64,000 nucleotides of DNA, from positions 262,977,843-263,041,842 of the forward strand of contig OX352774.1 in NCBI GenBank assembly GCA_947095535.1. The letters run 5' to 3'. The notes beneath the pieces are model-generated. The model ran no database searches. It saw only the letters and a program-made list of their open reading frames with translations, and was not told the DNA's origin. The translations under genes and the position numbers were made by a program. Of this stretch, positions 27,301-33,300 are shown piece after piece (position 1 is the first letter of the stretch; each line of letters begins with the position of its first letter). The DNA comes from Poecilobothrus nobilitatus (lineage: Eukaryota > Arthropoda > Insecta > Diptera > Dolichopodidae).

Positions 27301-30300
27301 TTTATTTTTTGTAATTTTTCAAGTTATTTTAGATTTAAGTAATGCTGATTCAGCATTAAACATTTTTAAACCATCAACAAGTATACGACTTGGAAAACGT
27401 TTAGAACCGGGTGATATTATTACAGTAACGGGATATTTTTCTGATGAAGGAACAGAGTAATTTTTATTTATTTTTATTTATTCAAAAAAACAAAAATTTC
27501 TAATATTAATTTAAAAAAAAAAAAATTTATTTTTTTTTAGGGCTAGTTTTGATTTAGAAAATGATAATTGTGATTGGACAACAAGAAAATTAAGTGGATG
27601 TGTCGAATATGATTTATTTGTACAATTTCATACAAAAAAAATGTATAGAAGAATAAATATTGATGGAAATTGGAAACATCATATTGATACATTTTATCCA
27701 CGTTTTATGAAAAAAGGAAAATTTAAATATGTTGTTAAAGTAAAAACAGATCATTTTGATGCTACTCTTGATGAATATCATTTTCCACCATTAAATTTCA
27801 CTGAATCTATTGATAGTTTAAGTATATTTAGTGTTTATGGTTTTGCTATTGTTGAATCATTCAATATTGAATATGGAAATTCAATCTATTCATAGATTTT
27901 TGTTTTTAATTTAATTATATGTATATACAGTCAAAATCGGTTATAACGACATATCGTTTATTATGACCACTTTTAAAAGTCACGATTTTAAGTTCATATA
28001 ATTTCAAACAAATTTATATCGGAAATAACGACATCACTTATAACGACATATTGCTTATAACGACCTATCTGTACTTCAAAAAGGAAAAAATTATCGGTTA
28101 TAACGACGAAAAAATAAAAACAAAATAAAGAAAAATACATACATTATTATTAGTTACGAAAAAAAGCATCAAACGATTGACCCGTTACTTTTTGCCGCCT
28201 GCTTGTCGCCTAATTGTGGTGCTAGTTTGATATTTCTAACATTTTTATTTAGATGTGCATGTTACATTAGCTCAGTTAAATGTATGTAAAACGGTGAAAT
28301 AAAGACTTGAATAAATAAATAAATAATACTTCTTTTAATTTATAATAAAAAAATTTTGATATTGTTTATTACGACCTATCGGATATAACGACCAAATTTG
28401 TCGGTCCGCTCAATGTCGTTATAACCGATATTGACTGTATATGAAAATATAGACAAAATGTATATGAAATAAAAATAAGATTAATAAAATAAATAAATTT
28501 TGCTGATTAGAAAGTGTTAAAATGTAATTTAATTTACATATATATAGTTAAATTTTAATAACTATGTATACATATTATATATATACATCTTAAATGTTAA
28601 TAATGTTTATGCGGTGTTATCTGGTATTATTTAAATTTTTACTTTCATTTTAAGATTAATATTAAAAGAAAGAAATTGAATTGAATAAAATTTGTTTTGA
28701 AATTGTGAAATAATAATTTAAAAATTATAAGTGTTCAAATAATTACAATTTGATGAAAGAATCCATCAGAACTAGATTTTATTTTAGCTTCTGCACCCGA
28801 TCTTTTTCAAATTACTTACAACATACTTATGGGCATAGAAATATTCAGTCATGATCCTAATTATTGATGACGTCTTTAAGGGAGTCAAATATAGCTCTTC
28901 AATTTTATGTTTGATATTTTTTATTTTAGCATTTTACACTTATCTGAAATGTGTCAAGATATCATTTCTAACAATATTCACTTCATTAAAAAAATTGCAA
29001 ATAGTTATAACATAAAAAAAACCATAAACCACGGTAAACACCTGCATAAAACGTGTAAAAATTTTATACTTATAAAAATATATATTGAAAATTAAAAGTA
29101 TCTTTAACAGAGAAATTTTAATTAGTTATTTGAACATTTAAAAATATTTTAATCTGAATATCCGTGAGTATCTCCATAAATTAATATTTATTAGCAAACT
29201 GAAAGCTTATACATTATCCCAAACTCCTATTGAAAAATAAATGAATTAGAAATTGAATGGGTTGATTCAATCAAGTACCTTGGTGTTAAAAATGAAAGAC
29301 TAGATAACAAATAAGCAAACAAGAAATACAATTCATAAATCATACATAAAACAATTTGTACACTTCATCCCCTTGTTAACTGGTAATCCGACTTGCCAAG
29401 GGATAACAAGTTAATTATAATGAAGGTGGTTTTTCAACCAATTTTAATTTATGCTTGTCCGCTCTTCCAAAAAACAGCAGATACGCACAAAAACAATGGA
29501 AGTGGTGCAAGTGTCCCAAATAAAATATTAAAAATAAAGCTGCGTAAGCCATTTTACTTCTCTACTATAGAAGACTACATAGTTTAATGAACATTAATTT
29601 AGTTTCAGAAATAATATCTCAAATATAATTAAAGTTGATGGAAAAAATCGCCTATTCAAACAACTTTCTGATACCTGATCTGCATATACTTTGCAATAAA
29701 TTGAATGATAGAAAAATAGTAGAAGGTCCTAGATTAAGTTAGCCTAAGTTTGACCAATATAAAAAAAACAATCATATGTAAGGTTTTTACCTTAAATTTT
29801 CCTTCAATTATTATAATATTTGCAATATAAAACTGTTAAAAAATTGACTAAACAAAAATTTTGTAGTTGTAGTTGTAAAGTAATCTCTGTATTTACTTTA
29901 GCCTTCAGATGTAAAACTTAAACTTATGAAATAATAAAAATTAAATTGAAAAAACAAAAATTAATATGAACATAAAAATATGATTCGGAAGCATAAATTA
30001 GCATTTTATTTTCTATAGGCATTTGAGTAAAAAATTTATTTTATTTTGTTATTGAAATTTGCAGTGTCAATTTGATTTTAAATCCTAAAAGTGCTTTATA
30101 AGAAAGACTTGTTGTGTGAATACCCTGCTATGTTTGCCTTATTACATAATAAATATATATATTACATACTTGCTCTAATAAGTAAGTTATTGGCGAAATT
30201 CTTTTTAAATAAACCTTTCCGATCTGTCGGAGGTGGACTTAATAAATTTATAATGTTTTGTAAGAGCTCCGAATGATTTAATTAGAAAAAATACTGATCC

Positions 30301-33300
30301 AGGGTATCACAACAGCTCTAAATTCACCTAAATGTGCATCTGCAGCCCCTACCTATGTATATCTATTTAACCACCTACCTGTTATTATTTATTATCATTC
30401 AATACTAAACAAATAATGAATAAGTTAAAAGGGTATTCCAATATAAACTATGAGCTTTAGAAAGAATATTAGGATTTTAAGAATATTAGGGGTCTTCACG
30501 TAAAAGTGTAAACTAGTCTTGCATCGGAGGATCCGAAGATTTGAGGAATTTTTTGACAAAAATTGTTGTTGTTTCATGTATAAAAAATTTCCACCGATCC
30601 TCCGATCCTCGACTAAAATATCCTCAACTTTAACCCTATTGCATATTTTATTTGCTCGCGAGGAAATTTTTTTTTACGTTAATCAAAGATATTTTTTTGA
30701 AGTTAATTTGACATTTTGTTTTTAGAATATATTTGGAGTTTAGAATTTATTTGGTTTCGGTTTTTTAATTTATTGGAAGTGCATCAAATAAAAATAGCAC
30801 TATCGACTAAATAATTTCTAAAAATGCTTTAAAAATAATTTTTTGTCAATTTTTTTTATTTAAAAATTATTAATTTTCCAAAATCAAAATTCTAAAAATT
30901 ATATTTTAGTTTTTTAAAGTGAAATATAGATATTTATTCAAATCATAATATAATATAACAGATAGATATCAACTAAAATTTTAAAAAAATACCAATTAAT
31001 ATTTCTTGTAAGATACCAATAAACGTTTCTCTAAACCAATCAACATTACTGTCATATGTAATTTTTTAGTTTGCAAGTTAAATTTTGTATCGGATCGTTC
31101 ACGTAAAGTATAGGAAATTTTTCCTTCGATGCACTTTTACGTGAAGATCCCTATTACAATTTTATTATTTTTTTATACCAAATTAATATGCATATTATTG
31201 CATATGCAAAATAACAGAAATTGATCTACAAAATTATTTTTAATAGCTCATTTAATTTTAAAATATGCGAAGAACAAAATTTTATAGAAATATTTGATTT
31301 TATTCTTTTGAAATTTTAAATTGATTTCACATTTTATTGATTTATTCAATTAACCTTTATTATCGTTTTCTTTAAATATTTTCAATATTAATTCACATAC
31401 ATATGTAGAAGATCACACTTTAAATTTAAATTCATTTATTTTTCCTTTCATCTTTTTGTTAAAATTTAAACTATTTAAAGCTTTTTAATTTTTTTATGAT
31501 ATTATTCTAATTTTAGAAAAAAAAAATTGTATTGCATTAATAAAATTGTAATTTAATTAAAAATAAATAAATTTGTAATATTAAAGTTTTGTAATATTCT
31601 AAAATTGCAAGTCCAAATTCTATGTCCAAACTTAAACAAAATTAACAGATAATTCTAAAATGTTGGTAACCATCTGCAGAATAATACAAATGAAAACTTT
31701 TAAACAGCTAGACAAAACTATTAAAAAACAAATACATTTTTTTTTCCAAAAACTAAAAATTTTAAAAAAAATTTATTAATATTCTGCAATTTTTATTTAA
31801 ATATCGTCATATTGTGTAATTTATTGTTTTATGTGCCAAATATTTGAATGTAAAGTTTTACAGCGTAATAAAATAACAAGTTTTAATAAAAACTAAAGGT
31901 TTTTAAAGAGCACGTTGTACGGAAGACAATAAAAACATTTTAGAATAACTATGATTTGCACCAAATTTTGTATTTTTATTTAGAATTTTATATAATATAA
32001 GAAGGAGCCTCGGTGGCTTAGTGGATAAGAGCGTATAAAATACGCTATAAACAGCGAGGGAGTGTTGGTTCGAATCCTACACACGTCGTAAAAATTATTC
32101 CCCCTTATGACATTTACAGCCACGCCTGAACTGGAAAGGCTGTGTAATTTCCTGTCCACATTTATGTGGCAGAGAAATGCATTGAAAAAAATAATATAAG
32201 ATGAAAAAATGTGAAAAATCGAAGAGAATTTCAGAGAATCAGACACTTTCTTTAATTTTAACGAAACCCTGTATATATTCTTTAATTTTAACGAAACCCT
32301 GTATATATTCTTTGATTTTAACGGAACCCTATATAACTAAGAAAAATACGTTTAAAATTATAATGATGAAGCTTTAATTTTTGTGTATTATTTTTAAAAA
32401 AATTGTACAGGTGCCTACATAGGTTAAATGTGGCTAAAAGTAGCAAATTTTGTAGTTTTAGTTCGATAATAACTCTTAAACAGAGGGAGGTACAGAAAAA
32501 ATGTTGTGAGGTATAATATGCTAATTCTAAAATATCTTCTTCTCTTAAAATATCAAAGTTCTAACTAACTAGTGTGTTGGAGTTATGGAGAAAGCAAATT
32601 TTTTTCTTTACATAAGGGTAATTTTAAATACTAAATTCGTATAATTCATTCATAAGTTAAAAAAAAAATCTTATTGTTTGATGCTTTTGACTGAAAAAAT
32701 ATTAAGTATAACCTGACAATCACTTTGGAAAATAGGGCTTTTTCAAATTTTGAAGGGCTGTAATTCCGGTAAAAAGTTACAACATTATTTTTTTGTAGAA
32801 ACCTATTTGCGGTTAAAATTTCATTGTTCTATCTTAAATGGGGTAGAAGTTTTGTAAACAGACGAACGCAAAGACAGAATAAAACTAATAGAAAAATTTT
32901 CAAATTTTTTTTTTTTGAAAATGTGCTAAATGTGCTAATTAAAAATACGATAATTTTGTTTAAAGTATGTGACAGCTTTGGAAACAAATATTTACTAATT
33001 TTTAAATTCATTCTGTAAATTTTGTAAAAATAAGCCAATAATTCTTTAATAATGTATAGTTTTACATATGATAAAAAAAATTTATTAATTTTACTCATAA
33101 ATATAAAAAAAATCAGCTGTCTCCACCACAGGACCGACCGCCACTACACAAAAAGTACAATGCCAAAATTTAAATAATAAATAAAAATAATTATATGCAA
33201 TGAAATCGTAAAAATATATGTACATTCATTCATACATCCATTTATTATTATTATTGTAATGTAGATACATGATTTTTTTTTTATTCAAAAAAAATAAAAA

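Noticed and set aside
33118..33165. GC-rich patch (CCACAGGACCGACCGCC)
   Set aside because: Too short, no frame with clear splice sites, and no second copy seen; nothing can be claimed.
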